The position numbers were made by a program, and so were the translations under genes. From assembly GCF_026240945.1 (NCBI RefSeq), contig NZ_JAPFPY010000038.1, positions 1-44,551 on the forward strand: a stretch of DNA of 44,551 nucleotides, in the 5' to 3' direction. Source of the stretch: Mycolicibacterium sp. J2. GTDB taxonomy: Bacteria > Actinomycetota > Actinomycetes > Mycobacteriales > Mycobacteriaceae. Each line of letters starts with the position of its first letter. The first letter of the stretch is position 1. The notes beneath the pieces are model-generated. The model was not told the origin of the DNA and ran no database searches. It was given only the letters and a program-made list of their open reading frames with translations. This document shows, piece by piece, positions 1 to 6,658 of the stretch.

Positions 1-391
1 CGATTTCGGCAGTGTTCAGAGAACTGGACGTATGAGCGGCGACGCCCACCGAAACGGCATCGGCTTCATCGCTTTTCCGACCGTGTCCTGTCGAGAGGAG
101 TCTTACTCTGGCCGCGAGCTTTGCGGGGACGTCAAGGACGGTGATGCCGTCTCGACGCAGTCGAACGGTCAGTGGAGCTCCGAGACCGCTGGCGCCTTCT
201 ATCGCCCACGCGGTGTCGGGCCAGCGCCGGGCGAAGCGCAGTAGCGTTCGGTAGCCGTCTCGGCTGACCGGGACGCGGATTGTTGCCAGCGGTTGCAGCC
301 GGACATCCACGGCTGCGGCGGTCCACGACCGCTTGTGTGGGTCGATCGCAATCATTACCGGCGGCGTGGACATGTTCGGGGTTGATGCCAT
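1..391 (-). CDS. IS110-family transposase (DEDD recombinase), N-terminal part
   Basis: The minus strand is open from an ATG at 391-389 to the window edge, giving 130 codons of a protein that normally has about 330-450. It contains the RuvC-like DEDD domain of IS110 transposases: Asp17 in AIDPHK, Glu65 in WAIEGASG, and Asp108 and Asp111 in GRKSDEADA. These residues coordinate the catalytic metals in this family. The C-terminal Tnp_20 domain with its catalytic serine lies outside the window. The gene is upstream-proximal in its element, as expected for the IS110 subgroup, which carries its non-coding end on the 5' side. Family assignment is firm; whether the element is active cannot be judged. 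Confidence 0.9.
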   Translation of the reverse strand, partial: MASTPNMSTPPVMIAIDPHKRSWTAAAVDVRLQPLATIRVPVSRDGYRTLLRFARRWPDTAWAIEGASGLGAPLTVRLRRDGITVLDVPAKLAARVRLLSTGHGRKSDEADAVSVGVAAHTSSSLNTAEI

Positions 392-590
392 GTGTTTCCT
401 CTGCTCGAATGGATTCGGTTGCGAGGAGGGCACACCAACTTTGGGTCGAACAAGCCTCTCTTCAGCCACTCCACGCCGTGGTGGTGGCGAACGGCCGGCA
501 GGCCACTCTCGGAGTCAGCCCGAAGGCGACAGGTGTACGACGAGCCAGACCGATCACCACCACAGGGAGCATCGCTGCAGGCGGCGCATC
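392..590 (-). ncRNA. Candidate bridge (seek) RNA of the IS110 element
   Basis: About 200 bases lie between the transposase start and the presumed element end and hold no plausible protein. In IS110-group elements this 5' non-coding end is known to encode a structured guide RNA that bridges donor and target DNA. Read on the minus strand, the stretch has several potential stems: GGCC-TGCC-GGCC near 492-503, an enclosing GTGGC/GCCAC pair around it, and CGCC/GGCG around 476-491. Location and stem potential are visible; the RNA itself and its loops are inferred from the family. Confidence 0.45.
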
Positions 591-595
591 CCCGC

Positions 596-786
596 TCGAA
601 TTCAACAAGTTGGTGTGCGAGGCGGCCGACCGGGCCATGCAGATCCACGGCGGCATCGGCTACAGCCGTCACGAACCGTTCGAACACATCTACCGGCACC
701 ACCGGCGGTATCGGATCACCGAGGGGGCCGAGGAGATCCAGATCCGCCGCGTCGCCCAACGGATGGTCAAGTTCGGTCACAAGTGA
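596..786 (+). pseudogene. Acyl-CoA dehydrogenase, 3' remnant cut by IS110
   Basis: About 64 codons remain of an acyl-CoA dehydrogenase (FadE type) that is normally about 380-400 residues. The visible part is the end of the C-terminal helical domain: DRAMQIHGGIGY, then EHIYRHHRRYRITEGAEEIQ, the usual FAD- and tetramer-contacting region, ending HK. The reading frame runs open upstream into the IS110 end, so the N-terminal and middle domains, including the catalytic glutamate region, are separated or lost. The stop codon overlaps the next start (GTGA, 783-786), showing that the gene was once coupled to the phosphotransferase downstream. The fragment cannot be functional alone. Confidence 0.8.
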
Positions 787-1727
787 TCGACACTCAGGCC
801 TTGCCGACGGTACTGGCATCGGTGCTCGGTGCGAGCCGCGTGACGGACCTGCGGGTGCTCACCGGCGGCGCCAGCCGGGCCACCTGGGCCTTCACCGCCG
901 ACGGCCGGCCGCTGATCCTGCGCACCGGCCCTCCCGACGAAATCCACGCCGGGATGGAGCTGGAGGCCGCGGCGCTGCGTCGCGCCGCCGCGGCCGGGGC
1001 CCCGGTACCGGCCGTCCTGGCCGCGTCCAACGCCACCGATCCCCTCGGCAGTCCGTATCTGGTCTGTGAATTCATCGAGGGCGAGACCATCGTCCGCAAG
1101 ATCACGCGCACCCTGGACGACGCGGCCCGCGCCGCACTGTTGACCCAGTGCGGCGCGGCGCTGGCGGATATCCATCGGGCCGATCCCGTCGGCATCGGGC
1201 TGCCGGTGCTCGATCCGCTGCAGGACGCGCGCCGCCAGCTCGACGAGATGGGCGACACCACGGCCACTTTCGAGTACGCGTTCCGCTGGTTGGAACGCAA
1301 CCGTCCCGCGCCGGCCCCACCCGTACTGGTGCACGGTGACTTCCGGATGGGCAATCTGATCGTCGAGGCCGGGCAGCTGGCCGCGGTCCTGGACTGGGAG
1401 CTCACGCATATCGGGGCGGCGGCCGAGGATCTGGCGTGGTTCTGCATCCGGGCCTGGCGGTTCGGCGCACCCAAAGACCTGGGCGCGGGCGGACTGGGCA
1501 GCATCGACGATTTCGTCAGTGCCTACCGGCAGGCCGGCGGCGCCCCGATCGACCGCAGGGCGCTGCACTGGTGGCTGGTGTTGTCCACCCTGCGTTGGGG
1601 CGTCATCTGCCGTTACCAGTACGAGCGGCACCGTTGCGGGCAAACTCGGTCGGTGGAGCTGGCGGCCATCGGGCGGCGGGTATGCGAGACGGAATACGAC
1701 GTGCTTCGTTTGTTGGAGGACCAGTGA
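783..1727 (+). CDS. APH-like phosphotransferase family protein (acyl-CoA dehydrogenase partner)
   Basis: A 314-residue protein of the aminoglycoside phosphotransferase/choline kinase fold (APH, PF01636). The Brenner motif VLVHGDFRMGN lies near residues 181-191 and the metal-binding DWE near 203, so the catalytic core is intact. Members found beside FadE genes are thought to act in fatty-acid or hydroxyacyl metabolism (compare the kinase domain of ACAD10/11) rather than in drug resistance. That role is inference from context. The GTG start at 783 is chosen because it overlaps the dehydrogenase stop as GTGA; the longer open frame upstream runs through IS110 sequence. Its former partner gene is now truncated, so expression may depend on IS110 or read-through. 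Confidence 0.85.
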   Translation: MIDTQALPTVLASVLGASRVTDLRVLTGGASRATWAFTADGRPLILRTGPPDEIHAGMELEAAALRRAAAAGAPVPAVLAASNATDPLGSPYLVCEFIEGETIVRKITRTLDDAARAALLTQCGAALADIHRADPVGIGLPVLDPLQDARRQLDEMGDTTATFEYAFRWLERNRPAPAPPVLVHGDFRMGNLIVEAGQLAAVLDWELTHIGAAAEDLAWFCIRAWRFGAPKDLGAGGLGSIDDFVSAYRQAGGAPIDRRALHWWLVLSTLRWGVICRYQYERHRCGQTRSVELAAIGRRVCETEYDVLRLLEDQ

Positions 1728-2071
1728 ATGTGCACAACAAGCCCACCGCGGCCGAACTGGTCGCGGCGGTGGCGGAGTTCCTGGAAACCGAGCTGCGCGA
1801 GAGCGGTCAGCTCACCGACGCCCTGAACTTCCACACCCGGGTGGCGGCCAATGCGCTGCGCATCGTCGAACGCGAATTGCTCGCCGAGACCACCGACACC
1901 GCGGGTGCCGCCGCCCCACTCCAGGCCCTGCAGGCACTGGGTTTCGACGACGAACCCGCGTTGGCCGCGGCCATCAGGTCCGGCGCCACCGGTGACGAGG
2001 TGCTGCCGGCGCTGCACGCGCTGGTGGCGCATCGGCTGGCCGTCGCGCATCCCGGTTACGAGCGGGAGTGA
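1724..2071 (+). CDS. DUF6285 family protein
   Basis: A 115-residue, mainly helical protein starting at GTG 1724, which overlaps the phosphotransferase stop by four bases (GTGA); GTG 1730 is an alternative. It has no signal peptide or membrane segment. It resembles DUF6285 proteins, which accompany APH-type phosphotransferases and acyl-CoA dehydrogenases in actinobacteria and proteobacteria. Recognisable features are the N-terminal stretch PTAAELVAAVAEFLE, the central FHTRVAANAL and the C-terminal HRLAVAHPGYE. The biochemical function is unknown. Its constant company suggests an accessory or small-subunit role for the kinase or dehydrogenase. Confidence 0.75.
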   Translation: MNVHNKPTAAELVAAVAEFLETELRESGQLTDALNFHTRVAANALRIVERELLAETTDTAGAAAPLQALQALGFDDEPALAAAIRSGATGDEVLPALHALVAHRLAVAHPGYERE

Positions 2072-2173
2072 GTCAGCGGTGACACCCGGTGGCCACCGAG
2101 GCCGGCTCGTCGACGACGGTCCCCACCGGGACGCCGAGCGGACAATGCTTGAGGTCAACCACAGGAGGGCTCG

Positions 2174-2542
2174 ATGATCACCGACGTGGCCAACCGATTG
2201 TTCGGTGCCATCGAGGCCGGCGACTACGCGGGCGTCCAGGCGCTGTGGGCCCACGATGTCATGGTCTGGCACACCGGCGACACCCATGACAACGACCGCA
2301 GGCGCGCCCTGAAGGTCATCCGGTGGTTCCTCGACCACACCACCGAACGCCGGTACGAGATTCTGGACCGACAGTTGTTCGACCACGGTTTCGTACAGCA
2401 GCACCTCCTGCATGCCGGCATCGTCGGCGGCGGTTCGATCACGCTGCGGGTGTGCATCGTCGTCAAACTGGGTGACGACGGCCTGATCACAAGGATCGAC
2501 GAATACTTCGACCCCGCGGATATGGCACCGTTGACGGCATGA
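2174..2542 (+). CDS. SnoaL-like/NTF2-fold protein
   Basis: A 122-residue protein of the cone-shaped NTF2-like fold (SnoaL-like). Supporting features are the N-terminal helix with LFGAIEAGDYAGVQALWAHD, the typical opening of the family, and the C-terminal strand LITRIDEYFDPADM. Such proteins bind small hydrophobic ligands or act as isomerases, hydrolases or cyclases; the substrate cannot be read from sequence. A strong ribosome site, AGGAGG, lies about 6 bases before the ATG. The stop overlaps the next gene's start as ATGA at 2539-2542, so translation of the two is probably coupled. Confidence 0.8.
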   Translation: MITDVANRLFGAIEAGDYAGVQALWAHDVMVWHTGDTHDNDRRRALKVIRWFLDHTTERRYEILDRQLFDHGFVQQHLLHAGIVGGGSITLRVCIVVKLGDDGLITRIDEYFDPADMAPLTA

Positions 2543-3060
2543 CGGATACCAACTGGATCGGCGACTGGCGGCTGGACCCGCAACGCACCAGGATCGAGTT
2601 CCACAGCCCGACCTTTTGGGGTTTGGCCCATGTCAAGGGCACCTTCGGCGACGTCACGGGATCGGGGCGGGTCGCCGCGGCCGAGGACGGGATCGACGTG
2701 ACCGGGCGCCTGGACATCGACGCGGCGTCGCTCAAGACCGGAATCGGAAAGCGGGACACGCATCTGCGTTCCCCGGACTTCTTCGACGTACAGAAATTTC
2801 CCAGCATCAGCGTGGTGGTGCACTCCGGCGAGGTCACGGGCACGGGATGGGTACTGCTGCAGGCCACGCTCTCGGTCAAAGACACCCAGCGCGACCTGGA
2901 GCTCGCCACCCATGTGCGATCGGCCGGTGACGGCGCACTTCGTCTACAGACCACCACCACCCTGAACCGGCTGCACTACGGCGTGGACGGCAACCTGCTG
3001 GGCATGATGGGCGAAGCGGTGAACATCGAAGCCACCGCGGTGCTGATCCGGCAGTCGTAG
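2539..3060 (+). CDS. YceI family protein
   Basis: A 173-residue protein with the YceI lipocalin-like beta-barrel fold. It opens with the typical strand WRLDPQRTRIEFHSP and shows KGTFGDVTGSG, then HLRSPDFFDVQKFPSISV, the family's hallmark, and ends with IEATAVLIRQS. YceI barrels bind amphiphilic molecules such as polyisoprenoids. E. coli YceI is periplasmic, but no signal peptide is visible here, so this one is probably cytosolic. It overlaps the preceding SnoaL-like gene by four bases and ends 10 bases before the receiver gene, so 2174-3472 may be one transcript. Confidence 0.85.
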   Translation: MTDTNWIGDWRLDPQRTRIEFHSPTFWGLAHVKGTFGDVTGSGRVAAAEDGIDVTGRLDIDAASLKTGIGKRDTHLRSPDFFDVQKFPSISVVVHSGEVTGTGWVLLQATLSVKDTQRDLELATHVRSAGDGALRLQTTTTLNRLHYGVDGNLLGMMGEAVNIEATAVLIRQS

Positions 3061-3070
3061 CATCGCAGGC

Positions 3071-3472
3071 GTGGCCGACACCGATGCGCAGGTCCGGATT
3101 CTCGTGTACAGCTCCAATCCCCGTACCCGCGACGCGGTGCGGTCCGCACTCGGCCGCCGGGTGCACCCGGACCTGCCCGAGCTGAGCTATCTCGATGTCG
3201 CGACCGCACCGATGGTGGTCGCTGAGATCGCCGACGGAGATTTCGATCTCGCCATCCTCGATGGCGAGGCGGCACCGACCGGCGGACTGGGGCTGGCCAA
3301 ACAGCTGAAGGACGAGGTCGCCGACTGCCCGCCGATCCTGGTGCTCACCGGCCGAGCCGATGATGCCTGGCTGGCGTCATGGTCGAGGGCCGAAGCCGCG
3401 GTGTCGCATCCGATCGATCCGATCGCCCTCGGGGAGACGGTGGCCACCCTGTTGCGCCCAGAAGCTGTCTAA
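3071..3472 (+). CDS. Orphan receiver-domain protein, Rv3143-like
   Basis: A 133-residue stand-alone receiver (CheY-like) domain starting at GTG 3071, with no DNA-binding output domain. The presumed phosphorylation site Asp64 (LAILDGE) and Thr93 (LVLTGR) are present. The acidic pair after strand 1 is replaced by Tyr13-Ser14-Ser15, and the conserved switch lysine before the Pro is His113 (SHPIDP). Without the Mg2+-binding acids it should phosphorylate poorly, so it looks like a pseudo-receiver acting by protein contact. M. tuberculosis Rv3143 also lies just upstream of nuoA and, as I recall, has been linked to the Nuo complex by protein interaction. This position supports orthology and a respiratory role. 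Confidence 0.85.
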   Translation: MADTDAQVRILVYSSNPRTRDAVRSALGRRVHPDLPELSYLDVATAPMVVAEIADGDFDLAILDGEAAPTGGLGLAKQLKDEVADCPPILVLTGRADDAWLASWSRAEAAVSHPIDPIALGETVATLLRPEAV

Positions 3473-3631
3473 GCAGCACGAAAACCGCTGTGGCCGTTAA
3501 TTCTTCACGTCATCGTCGGTGACGACGTGGCGACCCAGCTGTTCGTTTCATCCTAGCCAAAATGCGCCGGCGCGACCGGTAGCGTGACTAAGCTGTGTTC
3601 TAGCTCACATCGAAAGCCCAACGAGGGAGCT
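3473..3631 (+). promoter_or_regulatory. nuo operon promoter region
   Basis: A 159-base non-coding gap precedes nuoA and is the only gap before the 15-kb nuo operon. Two TANNNT-type -10 candidates are visible, TAGCGT at 3580-3585 and TAAGCT at 3589-3594; neither has a convincing -35 box. A GAGGGAG ribosome site lies at 3623-3629, close to the ATG at 3632. Which -10 is used, or whether transcription also enters from Rv3143-like, cannot be decided from sequence. Confidence 0.5.
3594..3609. promoter_or_regulatory. CRP/FNR-type palindrome in the nuo promoter
   Basis: TGTGTTCTAGCTCACA matches the TGTGA-N6-TCACA consensus used by mycobacterial CRP (Rv3676 family) at nine of ten consensus positions. 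It overlaps or immediately follows the candidate -10 boxes and lies about 23 bases before nuoA. That geometry would favour repression or roadblocking unless the true start site is further downstream. Binding by CRP is inference. Confidence 0.55.
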
Positions 3632-4006
3632 ATGAACATCTACCTACCCATTCTCGTTCTCGGGGGGATCGCGGCGGTATTCGCGGTCGGCTCGGTCGGT
3701 ATCGCCGTCCTCATCGGCCCGCGCCGCTACAACCGAGCCAAACTCGAAGCCTACGAATGCGGCATCGAACCGCTGCTCCCCGCCGAGGACGCCAAGCTGG
3801 CGACGGGCCAAAGATTTCCGATCAAGTACTACCTGACGGCGATGTTGTTCATCGTGTTCGACATCGAGATCGTCTTCCTCTATCCGTGGGCGGTCTCCTT
3901 CGACTCCCTCGGCTTGTTCGCGCTGGTCGAGATGGTGCTGTTCATGCTGACGGTGTTCGTCGCCTACGCCTACGTGTGGCGACGCGGGGGGCTCTCATGG
4001 GACTAG
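3632..4006 (+). CDS. nuoA: NADH-quinone oxidoreductase subunit A
   Basis: A 124-residue membrane subunit of complex I with three transmembrane helices (about residues 5-27, 66-88 and 94-115). The loop between helices 1 and 2 carries EAYECGIEP, the conserved segment with the cysteine that faces the quinone cavity. The start at ATG 3632 is preferred over the longer open frame because it follows a ribosome site and matches mycobacterial NuoA (MNIY...). Its end overlaps nuoB by 10 bases. It anchors the junction between the peripheral and membrane arms next to NuoH and NuoJ. Confidence 0.95.
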   Translation: MNIYLPILVLGGIAAVFAVGSVGIAVLIGPRRYNRAKLEAYECGIEPLLPAEDAKLATGQRFPIKYYLTAMLFIVFDIEIVFLYPWAVSFDSLGLFALVEMVLFMLTVFVAYAYVWRRGGLSWD

Positions 4007-4551
4007 AGGAACAACTGCCGGGCGGCATCCTGCTGTCCACCGTGGAGAAGGTCGCCGGCTACGTCCGCAAAGGATCGTTGTGGCCGGCAACCTTCGGGCT
4101 CGCCTGCTGCGCCATCGAGATGATGGCGACCGCGGGCCCGCGATTCGACATCGCCCGGTTCGGCATGGAACGGTTCTCGGCCACGCCCCGGCAAGCCGAC
4201 CTGATGATCGTCGCCGGCCGGGTCAGCCAGAAGATGGCACCGGTCCTGCGCCAGGTCTACGACCAGATGGCCGAACCGAAATGGGTGCTCGCCATGGGCG
4301 TGTGCGCGTCCTCGGGCGGCATGTTCAACAACTACGCGGTGGTCCAGGGCGTCGACCACGTGGTGCCGGTGGACATCTACCTGCCGGGTTGTCCCCCGCG
4401 TCCCGAGATGCTGCTCAACGCAATCCTCAAGCTGCACGCCAAGATTGCCGAGATGCCGCTCGGGGTCAACCGCGCCGAGGCCATCGCCGCGGCCGAGCAG
4501 GCAGCATTGGCGTCCCGGCCGACCATTGAACTGACGGGGCTTTTGCGATGA
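3997..4551 (+). CDS. nuoB: NADH-quinone oxidoreductase subunit B
   Basis: A 184-residue peripheral subunit that holds cluster N2, the last 4Fe-4S centre before quinone. The ligands are visible: tandem Cys37-Cys38 in GLACCAIEMM, the cysteine of MGVCASSGGMF and the cysteine of YLPGCPPRPE. The start at ATG 3997 lies inside the end of nuoA. The stop overlaps the nuoC start as ATGA (4548-4551), which is also where the 33-bp repeat array begins. Confidence 0.96.
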   Translation: MGLEEQLPGGILLSTVEKVAGYVRKGSLWPATFGLACCAIEMMATAGPRFDIARFGMERFSATPRQADLMIVAGRVSQKMAPVLRQVYDQMAEPKWVLAMGVCASSGGMFNNYAVVQGVDHVVPVDIYLPGCPPRPEMLLNAILKLHAKIAEMPLGVNRAEAIAAAEQAALASRPTIELTGLLR

Positions 4552-4689
4552 GCGACGCTCGCGGAGCGAATCAACAACCGCTGAGCGACGCTCGCGGAGC
4601 GAATCAACAACCGCTGAGCGACGCTCGCGGAGCGAATCAACAACCGATGAGCGACGCTCGCGGAGCGAATCGACAACAGACGAGCGACG
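4548..4689 (+). repeat. 33-bp tandem repeat, four units plus a partial, at the nuoB/nuoC junction
   Basis: Units start at 4548, 4581, 4614 and 4647, followed by a ten-base partial copy at 4680-4689. Units 2 and 3 are identical. Unit 1 differs only in its first base (ATG against CTG). Unit 4 starts ATG and has a few changes at its 3' end. Each unit encodes the NuoC-frame residues (M/L)SDARGANQQP and contains self-complementary pieces (GAGCG-A-CGCTC and GCTC-GCG-GAGC). Each also presents TGA in the nuoB frame one base after its (A/C)TG, so every copy recreates the stop-start overlap. In this it resembles mycobacterial MIRU elements, although I do not recognise the sequence as a named class. Confidence 0.95.
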
Positions 4690-5351
4690 AACCCGATGTC
4701 GAAGTCATCGGCACCCGCCGCGGCATGTTCGGCGTGCGCGGGTCCGGTGACACGTCCGGATACGGGCGCCTGGTCCGCGAGGTGGCGCTCCCAGGTAGCT
4801 CACCGCGACCCTACGGCGGCTATTTCGACGAGGTCGTCGACCGGCTGACCGCCGCACTGGGCCAGGACACCTATGCCGCGGCCGTCGAGCGCGTCGTGGT
4901 GTTCCGCGACGAGCTGACCCTGGAGGTGCGTCGCGAACATCTGATGGCGGTCGCCCAGACCCTGCGCGACGATCCCGGGCTGCGTTTCGAGCTGTGCCTC
5001 GGGGTGTCCGGTGTGCACTACCCCGACGAGCACGGACGCGAACTGCACGCGGTGTACCCGCTGATGTCGATCACCCACAACCGCCGGATCCGGCTGGAAG
5101 TCGCCGCACCGGACGCCGATCCACATGTGCCATCGCTGTTTTCGGTCTATCCGACCACCGACTGGCACGAGCGCGAAACCTACGACTTCTTCGGCATCCT
5201 CTTCGATGGCCATCCGGCGCTGACCCGCATCGAGATGCCCGACGACTGGGTGGGGCACCCACAACGTAAGGACTATCCGTTGGGTGGCATCCCGGTGGAG
5301 TACCACGGTGCGCAGATCCCGCCGCCCGATCAGCGGAGGTCCTACAACTGA
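4548..5351 (+). CDS. nuoC: NADH-quinone oxidoreductase subunit C with repeat-extended N-terminus
   Basis: A 267-residue 30-kDa subunit of the peripheral arm. The conserved family region begins around residue 50 (VIGTRRGMFGV) and ends with the signature HERETYDFFGI and QRKDYPLGGIPVEY. The first ~44 residues are four 11-residue repeats from the 33-bp array and have no counterpart in typical mycobacterial NuoC as I recall it. Starts are possible at ATG 4548 (overlapping the nuoB stop) and at ATG 4647 (unit 4), which would give a 234-residue protein close to the usual size. The tail is hydrophilic and probably disordered. The stop overlaps the nuoD start by one base. Confidence 0.95.
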   Translation: MSDARGANQQPLSDARGANQQPLSDARGANQQPMSDARGANRQQTSDEPDVEVIGTRRGMFGVRGSGDTSGYGRLVREVALPGSSPRPYGGYFDEVVDRLTAALGQDTYAAAVERVVVFRDELTLEVRREHLMAVAQTLRDDPGLRFELCLGVSGVHYPDEHGRELHAVYPLMSITHNRRIRLEVAAPDADPHVPSLFSVYPTTDWHERETYDFFGILFDGHPALTRIEMPDDWVGHPQRKDYPLGGIPVEYHGAQIPPPDQRRSYN

Positions 5352-6658
5352 TGACCATCGATCACGAACCGCCCGTCGTCATGGTCGGGGGTCAGGACTG
5401 GGATGCCGTCGTCGCCGCCGCCGCTGAACACGCCGGGGAACGGATCGTCGTCAACATGGGCCCACAGCATCCCTCCACGCACGGCGTGCTGAGGCTGATC
5501 CTGGAGATCGAGGGCGAGACGATCACCGAGGCCCGATGCGGAATCGGCTACTTGCACACCGGGATCGAGAAGAATCTGGAGTACCGAACCTGGACGCAGG
5601 GCGTGACGTTCGTGACCCGGATGGACTATCTGTCGCCGTTCTTCAACGAGACCGCCTACTGCCTGGGTGTCGAGAAACTGCTCGGTGTCACCGATGACAT
5701 CCCCGAGCGCGCCAGCGTCATCCGGGTGCTGCTCATGGAACTGAACCGCATTTCCAGCCATCTGGTGGCATTGGCCACCGGCGGCATGGAACTGGGAGCC
5801 ATGTCGGCGATGTTCTTCGGGTTCCGGGAACGCGAACTGATCCTCACCATGTTCGAGACCATCACCGGCCTGCGGATGAACCACGCCTATATCCGGCCGG
5901 GCGGGCTGGCGGCCGATCTGCCCGACGAAGCCATGCCGCAGCTGCGCGAACTGGTGCGAATCCTGCCCGGTCGGCTCCGCGACATGGAGAACCTGCTGCG
6001 GGAGAACTACATCTGGAAGGCGCGCACGAAGGGTATCGGTTATCTCGACCTGACCGGTTGTATGGCGCTCGGGGTGACCGGTCCGGTGCTGCGCTCCACC
6101 GGCCTGCCGCACGATCTGCGCAAGGCACAGCCATACTGCGGATACGAGACCTATGAGTTCGACGTCTGCACCGACGACGGCTGTGATGCGTACGGCCGCT
6201 ATTTGATTCGGGTCGACGAGATGAAGCAGTCGCTGCGGATCGTCGAGCAGTGCGTGGAGCGGCTGGACCGGACGCCCGGTCCGGTGATGCTGACCGACAA
6301 GAAGCTGGCCTGGCCCGCGGACCTGAAGCTCGGACCCGATGGTCTGGGTAACTCGCCCGCGCACATCGCCAAGATCATGGGCTCGTCGATGGAGGCGCTG
6401 ATCCACCATTTCAAGCTGGTCACCGAGGGCATCCGAGTGCCGGCCGGGCAGGTGTACGCGGCCGTCGAATCCCCGCGTGGGGAATTGGGTGTGCACATGG
6501 TCAGCGACGGTGGCACTCGGCCCTACCGCGTGCATTACCGCGACCCGTCGTTCACCAATCTGCAAGCGGTGGCGGCGATGTGCGAGGGCGGCATGGTGGC
6601 CGACGCGATCTCGGCGGTGGCGTCGATCGATCCGGTGATGGGAGGCGTTGACAGGTGA
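5351..6658 (+). CDS. nuoD: NADH-quinone oxidoreductase subunit D (49-kDa)
   Basis: A 435-residue peripheral subunit that, with NuoB, forms the quinone-reduction pocket. The pocket loop NMGPQHPSTHGVLR near residues 34-47 carries the histidine that contacts the quinone headgroup. The rest follows the nickel-hydrogenase large-subunit fold without its metal ligands, ending in MGGVDR. The start at ATG 5351 overlaps the nuoC stop (TGATG). Rv3143-type receivers are reported from memory to contact this part of the complex, which would fit the gene order. Length and motifs are typical. Confidence 0.96.
   Translation: MTIDHEPPVVMVGGQDWDAVVAAAAEHAGERIVVNMGPQHPSTHGVLRLILEIEGETITEARCGIGYLHTGIEKNLEYRTWTQGVTFVTRMDYLSPFFNETAYCLGVEKLLGVTDDIPERASVIRVLLMELNRISSHLVALATGGMELGAMSAMFFGFRERELILTMFETITGLRMNHAYIRPGGLAADLPDEAMPQLRELVRILPGRLRDMENLLRENYIWKARTKGIGYLDLTGCMALGVTGPVLRSTGLPHDLRKAQPYCGYETYEFDVCTDDGCDAYGRYLIRVDEMKQSLRIVEQCVERLDRTPGPVMLTDKKLAWPADLKLGPDGLGNSPAHIAKIMGSSMEALIHHFKLVTEGIRVPAGQVYAAVESPRGELGVHMVSDGGTRPYRVHYRDPSFTNLQAVAAMCEGGMVADAISAVASIDPVMGGVDR

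Larger units (their letters stand above)
1..595 (-). mobile_element. IS110-family insertion sequence, partial (5' end only)
   Basis: The element's transposase gene reads leftward and leaves the window at base 1, so only its 5' portion is present. The end of the element is placed near 595 because the plus strand resumes recognisable acyl-CoA dehydrogenase coding sequence at about 596-610. IS110 elements usually lack clear terminal inverted repeats, and none is seen, so the boundary is uncertain by about 20 bases. Confidence 0.75.

Noticed and set aside
333..782. Extension of the phosphotransferase frame upstream to base 333
   Set aside because: The added residues read through the IS110 end and the dehydrogenase remnant; GTG 783 overlaps the preceding stop and fits the family N-terminus.
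4548..4679. CRISPR-like array of short repeats
   Set aside because: The units are directly adjacent with no spacers and lie in frame inside nuoC; no cas genes are present.
5342..6565. 407-codon antisense frame opposite nuoD
   Set aside because: Low-complexity His/Gly/Gln composition and no recognisable domain; nuoD is unmistakable on the other strand.
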